NCBI GenBank assembly: GCA_025602905.1
Contig: JAHLKI010000011.1
Location: 558,001-622,000, forward strand
Length of the DNA: 64,000 nucleotides
Direction: 5' to 3'
Origin: Phlyctochytrium arcticum
Lineage: Eukaryota > Chytridiomycota > Chytridiomycetes > Chytridiales > Chytridiaceae
A program made the translations under genes and the position numbers. Of this stretch, positions 45,322-57,517 are shown piece by piece; the first letter of the stretch is position 1, and every line of letters starts with the position of its first letter. The notes below the pieces were generated by a model. The model was given only the letters and a program-made list of their open reading frames with translations, was not told where the DNA came from and ran no database searches.

Positions 45322-45805
45322 TTCGAAATTTCGACCCTGAATCGCAAAAGTGTTTGGGCTAAATTCTTTCAGAAATTACGCCATGTGGTATATACATGGT
45401 AGTGCATACATGATATGAGACTATTAGAGAGTCGCGGCCCAGGTTGTCAGGACATCAACGGTGAGCATAAACCTCCAGGCCGTTGGTTTTACTACTGTCC
45501 GGTTTAGAGGTACATCCCAAGGATGAAAGTGATTAATGGAATACCGCAAGGATGTTGAGGTCCAGGCTCACTCATTTCCATCTCGCTATTCCTCGACAAA
45601 GTTCGCAGCCGTGCGAGTGCAACGACAGAGTGTAGCGCCGTGTAGCGGGCCGCTCCTGGGTACCAGCCTACACTGCCTCTGGGCGCGTTGGCCCGTTCAG
45701 CACAGAAAAGCCCAGAAGCAAAATTTACATAAAGAGCGACCTCTGCAACTCCTACTTTTTGGCCCTGCCTATATTCGATCAGTCTCCAGCTACATAGAAT
45801 CAACC

Positions 45806-46489
45806 ATGTCACTCTCATTCGCCGCAGCAGCTGTACCGTGGGCTCTGTTCTCGGCCAACGTCAACGTAAACACACTGGCGCTAGGAAAGCGCGCCAGCGA
45901 CGAGGAATGCCTCTAGGGCCTCACGACGGCGAGCCAGCACATGCGAACCTGCGTTCCCGATTCTGTGATGCGTGCGGCCCGTTCAGGCAAGACCTTTCCG
46001 TGGACCGACGTTTATACGCCGGCGTTTGCGCAGTGTCTGTGCCCGGCGTTTCCGGGGTTTTTAACGCTGTTCCAGGATGTACAGTGTTCCAAGTTGATGC
46101 AGGATCAAAATGCGCAGGCGGGGGTGCCAATTAGCGATGCTGAAATGGCGGCGAAGACGCAGACTATGCAGGCGGGAGTGACGGCGTGCGCTGGAGGACG
46201 CTACGACGAGGTTGCTCGTGTGATTCTGGGCAGTCAGATAAACTTTACTGGCCGCGCGCTTCGCTCGGCTCCCGATCCGGTTCCATCCTCCACTACTGCG
46301 ACTCCTCCCACTACTGCGACTGCTGCGACTGCTGGCGCAACTCCATCATCAACACCTTCCGGGACCGGCAGCCGCAATAACACTAGCGCTGCTGATGGAA
46401 CCAAAGAGAGTAGAGCTTCTACCTTGTCTACCTCAACCGTCGTCGCCGCTGCTGCCGCCGCCGCGGGCATTGTCTTCTTTGTCGTCTAG
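45806..46489 (+). pseudogene. Secreted Cys-rich GPI-type protein, copy 1, interrupted by an in-frame stop
   Basis: Same layout as copies 2 and 3: N-terminus MSLSFAAAAVPWALFSANVN, a dibasic GKR site, six cysteines, a Ser/Thr-rich stalk and a hydrophobic Ala-rich end. A TAG at about 45914-45916 stands where copy 3 has AAG, so the product would be a 36-residue peptide unless read through. The frame is otherwise open to 46489, which suggests recent inactivation. Confidence 0.8.
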
Positions 46490-48189
46490 ATTCCCTCATA
46501 TCTTGTTTATTCCTCCCTGTCCAATTTTTCACTTGCCACAGACACACTTTTTTCCCCATCTAATGCATCTATGATAATACTGTACGTCTATTTAATACAT
46601 GTTTATCCCTTCTCTCTTCTGATCTGAAACATATATACATGGACCTCCTGTTAAAAGTAGTGCCCCGTGAGGATCTCCATTCGCATCTCTAGGCATACTA
46701 GTGGCAACGGAGATCGGGCAGTGTCTTGGGCGAGGCAGGCAAGATTGGCTTTGCAGCCGATACCCTAATTTCGCTAAAATAGTTCATACTATTTAGAAAC
46801 TATAAGCCTATGCAGTGATGCCTGCACTGCGTGGTGGGAAGCCCAGGTACCGTACGCTCATTGATATGTGGAAACACTTGAAATTGACAGCTGTCAGCTC
46901 GAGCCTGAAAACTTGAGATTTCCAGAAGAAAGCGCAGCACTTGGCACTTGCCTACTGTCCAACTATACTCTTCAAGCTATTTCTTTCTCTAGCTCTGCAG
47001 TCTACTTGTAGGGGTATATATCAGTAAGACCCAGAAGTAAGAGTTATGTTCGAACACGATACCGTAATGAGAATCCAGCGGGAGAATGCCTCGGGGAAAG
47101 CCGGGTGAGCTAGGTATCCGTGTACCCTCGCTTTCTCCTCTTACTTCCCCTACTTTCTCCTCTAATTCAAGACAAATTACATGGCACTTTTCGCCGCTTT
47201 TCGCTCAAAATTCACATGATTGTCAGAATAGGGCCCTCCTTCAGAAGTTGGGATACACCGGAGTAAACCGGGTGAATTAATTATCTTTTGTCCCTTACTT
47301 TTTCTTCTTACTTTACCTCAGACTTTACCTGCGAACCGACTTTCTCTGATAACTCAAGACAAATTACATCCAAATGAGGACACTTTAAATCGAAAATCCC
47401 AAAATTATTGAAACCGGGCAGTCATTCAGAAATTCATTGGTCCATAAAGTAAGATTTGCGCAGCATCGAAGATGAATTATTGAGAGACGTAAAACAGTAT
47501 GGTAGGGGAAAAAAGATCGAGATTAATTTTCTTTCACCACCAAACTACTAACTTACAGTCGGAGTTGGGAACTAAGAATGGTCATCCAAGCCAAAGTACC
47601 CACACCTTTTTGCAGAGTTATAATCGAGTAGCACAATACATTACTGGCATGGCTCTGACTTGCCCTTGATGCACTGATAAAACTTATGAACCCGAAAAGT
47701 GTCCTTCATTTTCTTTTAGGTTTTTAAAAAAGTGTCCTATCTCTATTTAATCACCTCATGGTAGGACGTGGGCCCTCATTATGCGATAGAGTCCAGTCAC
47801 CAGTGCCAAGGACGTTATTTGCAACGGTGAGCAACGGATGAGCATAACTCCCCAGTCGGTCGGGTTTACGAGCGTTTTTGAGAATCAGGAAAGGGCATCA
47901 TCTATATCTAGGGCATCGGCATTGACGCTCACTGGCCGTAGCCCCATCTCCATCCTGGATCATGGAATATACAGCTACATCTTGACATTCTTTGACATGA
48001 TTCTGCGGAAGTGCATGCAGGCCCGCCAACGCAAAAGCACAGCACTTGAATTGACAACGAGAAAGCCCGGCCCAAACAGTTTGAAAATTTGAAAAGTATA
48101 AAAGTTACTTTTTGCCGAGGCTACCCGCTAAATACCCAAACTTCGGTATAACTTTTACGTTACAGTCATCAATTAACGCACCCAAGACC
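46490..48189. other. Intergenic between secreted-protein copies 1 and 2; contains duplicated flank and a diverged repeat
   Basis: 46617-46765 matches 49016-49165 (shared GATCGGGCA-TGTCTTGGGCGAGG), so the gene duplication carried 3' flank. 47101-47182 and 47268-47370 are related repeat units, each starting CCGGGTGA and ending CAAGACAAATTACAT. No gene seen. Confidence 0.65.
47101..47370. repeat. Diverged tandem repeat, two units about 170-190 bp apart
   Basis: Both units are pyrimidine-rich and share start (CCGGGTGA) and end (CAAGACAAATTACAT); nearby TTCAGAA-containing stretches also correspond. Origin unknown. Confidence 0.5.
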
Positions 48190-48855
48190 ATGTCACTCTC
48201 CATCACCGCAACCGCCGGACTGTTGACTCTGTTATCGGCCAATGTCAACGTAATCACACTAGAGCTAGGAAAGCGGGCCACTCTCGAGGAATGCAACAAG
48301 GTTATAGACATAGTAGCCCAGCAATTCCAGACGTGCATTCCGACGGGAAAAACCGCGGCGGATGCCGACCTGACTACGGCAGCGTATGCGCAGTGTGTAT
48401 GCCCGGTGTTGCCATTGTATGCGGAGGCGTTGAAGGATGCGCAGTGCACCATTTTGTATCAGGATAATTTGGCGAAGGCGGGGACGATCATTGGCGCTAC
48501 CGAATGGAGAGTCATGACAAATGAGGTAGACACTGCGTCGTTGGCGTGCGCTAGGGGACTCAACGCCGAAGCTGCCCAATTATTGCGGAGTCAACAGATT
48601 GTGGAAAATAACAAGAGTGCATCTCCTACCGCGATCCGTCCTGCTGCAGCTGTTGCTCCGAGTGCAACCCAATCATCAGCAAACCCTTCTGGGCCCGTCA
48701 CTGGCAAAGTAAACGGAGGACCCAGTGGAGGACCCACTACCACTGCAGGATCTACCCCCACTGGAGGAGCCACTAGTGGAGCATCCACGTTGTCAATTTC
48801 TGCTGTTGCCCGCGCCGCCGTCGCCGCCGCGGGCATCGTCTTCTTTGTCGTTTAG
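48190..48855 (+). CDS. Secreted Cys-rich GPI-type protein, copy 2
   Basis: 221 aa from ATG 48190. Signal-like N-terminus, then GKR just before the mature start (Kex2-type cleavage inferred), six cysteines in the pattern EEC, TCIP, AQCVCP, AQC, LAC. A Gly/Ser/Thr-rich stalk and a hydrophobic tail (VARAAVAAAGIVFFVV) follow. Most diverged of the three copies. Function unknown; probably cell-surface or wall-linked. Confidence 0.8.
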   Translation: MSLSITATAGLLTLLSANVNVITLELGKRATLEECNKVIDIVAQQFQTCIPTGKTAADADLTTAAYAQCVCPVLPLYAEALKDAQCTILYQDNLAKAGTIIGATEWRVMTNEVDTASLACARGLNAEAAQLLRSQQIVENNKSASPTAIRPAAAVAPSATQSSANPSGPVTGKVNGGPSGGPTTTAGSTPTGGATSGASTLSISAVARAAVAAAGIVFFVV

Positions 48856-49663
48856 ATTCCTTTGATTCCTTTATACCCCTGCCTGATTTGTCACTCGCCA
48901 CGGACGCACGTTTTCATATACATGTAATTCATCTACTACTTTACAATTATCCAATACACATTGTTCCCTCTGATCGGTTGCGCGTTAGCCCTTTGTACTA
49001 TTCGTCTATCATCCCTTCTGATCTGAATCATACAGGCATGTCCAATACCTCCCGGTGAAGTTAGTTGACCATTGAGTATCTCCATTTGCATCTTGACGCA
49101 TCATAGTAGTGGCAACCAAGATCGGGCAATGTCTTGGGCGAGGTAGGCAAGATTGACTTTGAAGACGTCCTGGCTTCTGTGTAACCATCCCGTTTAAACA
49201 CCATATTCCATATGCACTGATACTTGCCTCTGCGGGGAACCCCAGGGACGCTCGATATGTTGAAGCACTAAAACTGACAGCTGTCAGCTTGACCAACTTA
49301 CACCAAATAACGGGATCGTAAACAAGGGTCATGCCGGTTATGCCACCCCTCGGCCAGTCGACCACCTCGACCGAGCACCCCAGCGCTGCCATCGTGCAGT
49401 CTTTCTGATTGTTTTGTATGGAAATAACGAGTTTACCATTCAACATCTCACGGCTGATCTCCGCTCTATAAACTTGAAACTTCGAGTAGAATGCGCAGCC
49501 GTGCAACGCCGTCCGTGGCGGCTCAGCACTTCACTTGCCGACAAAAAGCCAGAAGCAAAATTTACAACAAAAAGTGCAACGAAATCCTACTTTTTGGCCC
49601 TGCCTCAACCTTGCCTACACACTCAAACTCAGATTCCAGCTACATAGAAATATAGACTCAGCC

Positions 49664-50311
49664 ATGTCACTCTCAATCGCCGCGGCGGCTGGACCGTGGA
49701 CTCTGTTCTCAGCCAACGTAAACACACTAGCGCTAGGAAAGCGGGCCAGCGACGAGGAGTGCATCAAGGGCATAACGACGGTGGCCGATCAGATCCAAAG
49801 CTGCATTCCCAAAGCCGTGACCGATGCGGCCATTGCGGGCAAGACCATCACGGATGCTGACCTGTATACGCCGGCATATGCGCAGTGTCTGTGCCCGACG
49901 ATTACAACGATTACGACGCTGTTCCAGGATGCACAGTGTCGCAAGTTGATACAGACTGCCAATGCGCAGGCGGGGACGCCAATTGGCGATGCTGAAATGG
50001 CGGCGAATACAAAGACGCTGCAGGCGGGAGTGACGGCGTGCGCTGCAGGACGCTACGACGAGGTTGCCCGTTTGTTGCAGGACAATGAGCAGACCCTTGG
50101 TGGCAGCAAGGGTGGATCGCCCACTGCGACTCGTCCTGGTACTGGTGGTGCTCCGGCTGCAACTCCATCATCCACTCCTTCGGGCACTGGCAACAGCAAT
50201 AACGCTGGCAATGCTGCTGGAACCAACAAGAGTGGAGCTTCTACCTTGTCTGCGTCTACCGTCGTCGTCGCCGCTGCCGCCGCCGCGGGCATTGTCTTCT
50301 TTGCCGTTTAG
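49664..50311 (+). CDS. Secreted Cys-rich GPI-type protein, copy 3
   Basis: 215 aa, intact and closest to copy 1 (shared ASDEEC start, GRYDEVAR segment). N-terminus MSLSIAAAAGPWTLFSANVN, then LGKRA with a dibasic site. Cysteines: EEC, SCIP, AQCLCP, AQC, TAC. The stalk is rich in Thr/Gly/Asn, and the C-terminal TVVVAAAAAAGIVFFAV looks like a GPI attachment signal. I do not recognise a named family. Confidence 0.82.
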   Translation: MSLSIAAAAGPWTLFSANVNTLALGKRASDEECIKGITTVADQIQSCIPKAVTDAAIAGKTITDADLYTPAYAQCLCPTITTITTLFQDAQCRKLIQTANAQAGTPIGDAEMAANTKTLQAGVTACAAGRYDEVARLLQDNEQTLGGSKGGSPTATRPGTGGAPAATPSSTPSGTGNSNNAGNAAGTNKSGASTLSASTVVVAAAAAAGIVFFAV

Positions 50312-50935
50312 ATTCCTATATCTCTAGTTATACTCATTGACATAGACACATTTATTTTCATCACGCTGTATTTACTGCAAATGTACCCTTCCACTGCATC
50401 TACCCACATCTACCGGCATTCACTACATCTATTCAATACACATGCTTCGCTACATATGTTCCCTTAATAGTCGCGCGCTCTTCGTAAATGTTTTCAGAGT
50501 GTTAAATCCACTGACTGGTCAATTTTACAAAAGTGTGAAATTTCGAAATCCGCCTGAAATCCGCCGAATCGATAATTGACAGGGCGGAGGTGCCACAAAT
50601 TCATTTACGCTTAAAGCGGCGTGCTTTCACGTGTATGTGCGTGCGCCCTCCTTTGGTTCAGCCGCGGCAATTTCTGGCGTTGGCGACATTTTGAGCATTA
50701 GCGGCATTAGGCATTTCGGAGGAGGACCCATTAGACAAAGAGGACGAAACAGAAAAAACTTGGAGGACATTGCTGTACGGGACCAGAAGATTAAGCAGAT
50801 TGGAGCGGATCGGACGAGCGTTGAATTGTAGGATTTGGAAGATTTTTAGCGTAAATACGGGGCAAACGGAATTTGGAAACAAAGGGTGAACAAAAGACAG
50901 AGGAGAAAGAGAGAACGAGAGAGAGGCGGCCCCAG

Positions 50936-52875
50936 ATGAGCTTCTCGCTGGCCTCGCAGATTGCGACCACGCAGGCAACATCGACAAATGGCAGACTGGA
51001 ACTCCCGCCGGTCCCGGACCGTCGCAAGTCCATCTTTAAAGTCTTGTTTGCTTCCTCTGCTACCACAGCTACTACAGTAGCAACCCCATCTCCCCCCGCC
51101 GTAGCTGCCTTACAAGAATCCTACTTTACGCCCCGTCTCCTGGACTCGGCCGCCGCCAGGACTCCCCCATCAACAACAGCAACATCCAATGACCAGCAAA
51201 ACATCTTTCCCTCCATCATGTCTTCTGCCGCGGATTCTTCAGATAACTTGGATGTCTGGCGTCTCTTCACCAAAGTCAAAGAAGCTTTTCCGAATGGCGC
51301 CCGACTGGAGAACATGACTTGGCGTCTCATGCATTTGCAAAAGAAGCGCGAACGCGAGCGTGAGGCTGCTGCAAAGACAGCGACAGTGCCCATGGATACC
51401 ACAACTTCAGATGTTTCTGTCGGTAAAGACATTCCAATCATGGACCCAGACTCGGCCATGGACATTACATCACCACCACCCCAGGAGACTACTGCTGCCC
51501 CCCTCTCTATCCCAAAGGCTTCCGTCTCTGCTGCTGTAAACACATCCACATCTGAACCCTCGTTTACATCAGTCATTCCCACCACAGACACGAGAGACGC
51601 GTACCACGTTGGATCACTTGATCTGGACCAACTTCAGCGCAGTAAAAGCAGCGAGTATGGTCCCGTTGTCACAGTCACAGGCTCTCATCCCAACTTGGGC
51701 AGTGTGTTTTTGAACCGGACCGCCTCAGACACGTCCCTCTACAGCAACAGCAGCAGCATCACCCAGCCACCTACCACGACCGACCAGAGCACTCCTACTA
51801 CGACCAGTACTAGCACGAGCACCTTATCAGATGCAACAGCAGATGGAACCAAAAAAACCGCGCGAAAACCTGCCAAGAAATTGCACGAATTCACCGTTTG
51901 CAAAAACTGCTCTACCAACAAAACCTCCCTCTGGCGTCGTGATCCCAACGGTGACCCCCTCTGCAACGCCTGCGGCCTCTTTTTCAAACTCCATGGCTCC
52001 AACCGCCCCATTACTCTCAAAACGGATGTTATTCGAAAACGGAATCGAGGAAAAGGACCGCCACTGAACCGTTCCCGCGCTAAACCACCTCAACAACAAC
52101 AACCAATACAGCATTTTGCCGCTGGGTCGATACCGCGGGATACGACGCCGATTGCTCCCGGTGGAACCACCCCTGCCTTACTCCGCAGCTTTAGTAGCCC
52201 CAATCTGCAGCTTTTGAATAACAGTGCTGCGCGACAACCTTACGCTCCTTCTACATCACTTGCTGGTTCGAGTGTCACTCCCGCATCCAATCCCACGCCC
52301 ATGGACCATACTCACCCTCATCGACTTCACAACCACCACCAGAGTAATCCAGTCACTCCACCCCAATCCCAATTAACGGCCGGTCTCCTCACCTTCTCCG
52401 CTTCGTCATCTCTACCTTCTTACATCCCTCCACCATCAACTCCTCCTACCGTATCTTTTTCAACCCAGACACCCGTTCAGTTTCAATTAGGCTCCTCTTT
52501 CGAAAGTGGAAGTGGGAATGGCAGTCTTTTACCCGGGAGTTTTACGTCCTTGTCGGGTTTTGGTGGTCAGCAACCAGGTCCGACCCCCGCACCCAGTTTT
52601 GCGAGTCATGCTTCGATGTCGTCTTGGGCCTCTTATCAAAATACGACTGCTACTCAACAAGCTTCATTTACGCCCGCTCCATTCCACTCGTTTCCGCATA
52701 CCCCTTCCCCATTATCCACCAACAACGGCGTCCAGCAACAACAACAACATACGTACCAACTCCCTCCATCCCCTCTCCACTTTAACAGTTATCAGCAACC
52801 CCAACACCAGCAATTTGATGGTCGACCAGTGTTGAAACGGCCACGAACCATGACGGATATGGCCTCTATGAATCT

Positions 52876-52908
<33 letters not shown>

Positions 52909-53380
52909 TGGTGATGATGGTGGGGTCGGTAGTGGACAGCAGCAGCAACAGCAACAACAGGGGGGAACGTATTTGGACATGCAGTCGCTCTATACGCAGT
53001 TGCATCATTTGATTGAGATGCACACGAGTTCGCAGGGGGGAAGTAGTAGTAGTGACCATCAGCAGCAGCAAGGGGTCCAGCAAAACACATTTCAGGTTGA
53101 ATCTCCCCAACAACAACAGCAACCTATTCAACAACAACAATCTATCGAACAACATTTTACATCCCGGCCCGAGCTCTACCCCCAATTCGACCCCTACCCC
53201 TCGCCCCAAAAACCTTACTCCTACCCCAACCAAAACTTTTACGAGGACAGCATCACGATCCCCGCCAACGAAGAGCATGATGACCGGATGGAGGATGTGC
53301 TTTCCATGATTGGAAATGGAGATCCGGCTGGCTTGATGACGGAATTGTTGGTTGAGCGGTGGCCTGGGGGTGGGCGATAG
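50936..53380 (+). CDS. AreA/GAT-type GATA transcription factor (nitrogen regulator-like)
   Basis: 814 aa from ATG 50936, single exon. Residues about 105-135 match the fungal AreA-associated domain ([20 protein letters not shown]). A single GATA finger lies near residues 322-346 with spacing C-X2-C-X17-C-X2-C ([20 protein letters not shown]), followed by a basic RKRNRG arm. The rest is Ser/Thr/Pro-rich, with polyglutamine runs encoded by CAG at 52878-52908 and by mixed codons nearby. The C-terminus is acidic. Proteins of this type switch on nitrogen-source genes; the actual targets here are unknown. Confidence 0.9.
52878..52908 (+). repeat. CAG repeat encoding polyglutamine
   Basis: About ten CAG codons inside the GATA factor, followed at 52938-52960 by a second mixed CAG/CAA run. 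Likely length-variable between strains. Confidence 0.9.
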
Positions 53381-55100
53381 TTATTTTTTTGATGGATGTT
53401 TTTTTCTTTATTCTTTTTTTTTGTATTTAAGAATTTTAGTATCTTTTAATGTGATGGGTGTATTTTTCTGTTGATGATATGGGTTGTTGATGGTATCCCT
53501 CCCATCACCAAGTTTTAAGATCCCGTGAATGAACCAAGATTAGGGGACCGTACGAAGTGTGGGAAAATTTGATCGAGATCGAGCACCGCGTGCAAGTTTA
53601 CCCCTGGCCGAAAAATCCCGAAATTCCGGGGAATTTCAGGCTGCCAGGATCGATGGCCAAATCGCAGAGATTTGCTCTGATAAACCATTGATTGCATGTA
53701 TGAGTGTTTTCATCCTTAAATATGAGAAAAAATGGGGTAGAGACTGCAGCGCAAACTGCAGCCCTACAGATTAAAAAGTCTCTTGGCCAGCGGCATCCCT
53801 CACAGAGGGTGTCCTCATACCGCTGCCGTAAAAAGTGATACTCGGTTGCCCCGACCAATATTTCCGAAAACCCAACGAGCGCACGCACGCCTAGCGAGTG
53901 GTCACACACAAGAAGCCATCGCAAAAGATCACCGACGTTCGATCGCACTCAGCGTACGAGGCCCAGAGGAAGGCGGCTTGTAAGGAAGAAGCAAACGAGT
54001 ATGAAAAGAAAAATGGAGGGGGGACGGGATGGGCCTCGCTTTTATAGAGTTTTTGGGCCCTGTGGCGCGGACAGGTCAGTCGGTTGGAAAAAAGTAAAAA
54101 ACGCTGCTGCTCATTTTTCCCAAAGGGTAATGATTGATGGTGCACCCTGTTCCATGTGATGGGCCCCTGATGGCCCTGCGGCGTACCACCCACTTTCCAT
54201 TGCTGAAGAATAGCTGACGAGTTATGCAATATCATAAATACGCTCCTATAGTCAGCTCCGAAATAAAGTCCAAGCTGTGAAGCCGCGCTTACCACCAAGT
54301 AATCAACCCTGACAGAGAGAGGTAGTGGCGATAAATAAAATACAGAGCTCTTACGAGTCTTGTACTATAGGGGTGACGGAGCCCCCTCAAATACTGGTTT
54401 ATATTAGCACGGCATCCAATTGACCTTCAGACGCCAGAAATGTCTCGGCAGCGTCTAGTCTTCCCTGGAGGCGTCCGATCTCAAAAGGTATGCCCTTTGG
54501 GATGACTGAAAGCAAAAGGCGCGACTTGAGATTCCCAATCTCGCGTCTAGATTCCCGATTCCGAAGTATAGTTCCCACGCGTCGGGGTGTTGTTATTATA
54601 GAGATATCTCAATTGCATAGCCACTGAAGGACCTTGTGGTGCCGAGCTGGGTGCAGATTAGGATGCGGACCTAAATTTGATTGTATATTTGAACAAACAT
54701 GTCATTCCGGGTGTACGGATAGGACAGGGCCTTTCAATGCTTTTTCTGGATCTTGGCAAGTGTTGTGCAAAGCTGCATACATAAGTATCGTTATTTTACA
54801 TATCCCATCTGAAGAGTTACGTTTATCTTGTTGAGTACAAACAATTGGTTTTTTATAACGTCATCCGACCCCTCACGACCCTCGAAAGTGTTTTCACTCC
54901 GCTCGTATTTGCCCGTTGCAAGCAATGTCGCTCCATCGTACCATTTGTTTTTATAAACCACATCGTTCACCCTCAAGAGTGTCTTTGGCTGTGATTCTCC
55001 GAAACGTCGAACTGGATTATATAACTCCATGAGATGGCTGAGTTCCCCAGTAGTTTCTTGAATTCTTAGAAATCCTACCTATCCCCATCCTTACCTTCAA
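53381..55100. other. Gene-poor region
   Basis: About 1.7 kb after the GATA factor; only short ORFs without recognisable domains. Confidence 0.55.
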
Positions 55101-56217
55101 CATGACCCCAGATCGTGCGTGTCCGCGTACTTACCAATGAACTGATCTATGTATTCAACGTCACCATTCAAGATGTCAGCAGTGCCCTACACCATGAACG
55201 AGCAGTCACTGACGAAATTGCAGCGACTACGGTAGAAGATGGGCGTCGGCTTTCCGAAGAATATGAACAATCAAAAGCAGACGTCACCACAGTCACGACA
55301 CAATGGCAAAATGCCAGCTGAAACTTTCCAAACCAGGGATTGCGGAAGCTAACAAGGAGCGAAAAGTTGCGCGCGACCAGTTTGCCAAAGTACAGGAAGA
55401 ATCCCAGCGCAGTCTGCAAAAGCGAGAGCGCATGAAACAGCAACTAGCTAAAGTGGGGAGCGCTCGGGTTAAGTTAAAATCAATGGTGAGCTGGTGGAAT
55501 TTGTCAAACCCATGACGCATAACTGGCTGACAGTCAACCCATTGCACCAGCGCTGATCAGCGGCAACCGCATGCACGTACTATGATAGCAGACCATCCGC
55601 AAGCCTGCAAGCGAAAAAGAACGGAAATCCAGCCCTCAAGCACGAGAGATTGTCTCGAGGTGTGTGAGACCCGCAAAGGTAAGCTTTACGTGATGATGAT
55701 TCTGGATTCTTACTTATATTCTGAATTTCCAGACCACCAGAATCTGACACGGCAGCGCCAGCCAGAGGCGAGCGCGACAATCCAATCCTCTATTCAAAGC
55801 TCCATGACATGACGTCAGCATGGCGATACCAAAGCCTGGAGCAAATGTATCGACGCCGAGATTGTGAAGCCCTTTACCTGGGTAAAACATGTATGACACT
55901 TACAAGAGAGCTGGCCGGAGCTGAAAATGACCGGGACCATATGATCTACCGACGGCGGGATTTGGATATTGGAGCCAGAAAATGAAATCCTCTACGCAGA
56001 GGTCTGTGACCTGACGTTCGCATGGCAAGATCTGGCGAGTCGATACCAAAGCTTGGAAGATAGCTACCGACAGCGGGATTTGGAAGCCAAATACTTGGGC
56101 AAAAGTTGTATGACTTTTTCAATGCAGCTGGCTGGAGCTCAGAACGATTGTGAGCACATGATGAATCTTGCGGTCTCGTTGACCGAGGGAAAAGAATTGT
56201 ACATATTGATTATTTAG
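55101..56217 (+). pseudogene. Decayed coiled-coil gene with internal repeats
   Basis: Fragments of heptad-rich protein in shifting frames: ERAVTDEIAATTVEDGRRLS (about 55200), then QFAKVQEESQRSLQKRERMK (about 55380), then two copies of a repeat. The first copy (55800-55975) reads RYQSLEQMYRRRDCEALYLG and ends ELAGAENDRDHM. The second (56000-56190) reads RYQSLEDSYRQRDLEAKYLG and ends QLAGAQNDCEHM. Frame changes between fragments cannot all be explained by introns. I do not recognise a parent family. Confidence 0.5.
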
Positions 56218-57517
56218 TAAAAGAAAACATGATTTAGAAAAATATCTGAGAAATTGCATGATTGACCAAGTGCTCGTCGGGGGCCCATATGGGAAAATGA
56301 AATGATGTGTGGAATTCCCAAATAGTGCAGGTATAAAGAGAGAAACGGACATCCATGCCAAACATTCTCATTGGCGGCAAGTACATCGGGGGCTGCAGTG
56401 ATTTAGTCGAGCTGGGGGACACTTTTGTCAATTTCATTGCAATAGAATTGTGAATGTAGAGATAGAAGTAATAGCCGAACATTCTTATATTTTAATTTAA
56501 AGGTCATTGTGCAGGTACAAGAGGAATTGATAAAAGAGTTGTAAAGGACCTGCTCATTTGCTTTCAACTTCCCAGAACTTCGACACTTGCTGGGGCAAAA
56601 ACAAAGGATGAGCTAGGCCTATCTGATAGTTTACCGTTACAAGGTAGGTAAAGTAAATTGCGGATCATAGGTCTCAATACTTATGGACTTATAGGGAGTA
56701 TAGGTCAACCCACTCACCAATTCAGACAATTGACCCCATTCAATTGTCAACTTGATTGTGTGGCACTGCGGACACAGGATCTGGAAATTTTTATAGATCT
56801 GGCGAGGGTCAGAGTCGCGTGGGAACCTCGGGGAGCGGCTCGGGAGAAGGATCTGGTGGCTGTGCCGCCTATATAAGCAAATGCCGGTAGACCGTAGAGG
56901 TCACCATCTTGACAGCCATCTTGAACCAAGATCACCCCAACACACACCCATACACCTACCTGCCTGCCAACCCTCAGGTATTCAACCCTTCGATACCTGG
57001 CTTGGATGCATATTCGGAGGACAAACGATTTGGCAGCGGAAGCCACGCATCCCACCAATGTCGATCGCCGATTCCTCCTGCGAGTCGTCCGAGTTTGACA
57101 GGCATCTCCTTGTGTACGTAGTCCCAAGCACTCGCCTTCGATCCTTTTACCGACACCTTTCGCAGGATCAGGATTTCCACCTTTGTCGATCTTTAATACT
57201 TCGAATCAATCAGATTCAATCCTGTACGATGTCCTTCGAATAGAGTAGCCTGACCCTATGGCGACAAGTAGCAGCAAACAATAACCCTGGAGATCCCTTT
57301 GAGTTTTGAAGTCGACAAGTAAAGAGCTCATCGTCAAGTTCCCTCTTCTCTCCAAAAAGCGCTTGGCGTGGGCCGCATTCGCGTATCATTTCCGAAGCAT
57401 GTACACATACCAATGAGCCCATTCTAAGCTCCTGAACCAACATTGTCACTATACTTCCGAGCGCTCCCCATATTCTTCCACTGAAACATATGGTTCTGAT
57501 GACGACTTCATGCCCTA
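56218..57517. other. Gene-poor region
   Basis: About 1.3 kb with only short overlapping ORFs (for example 56881-57243) that show no family resemblance. Confidence 0.5.
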
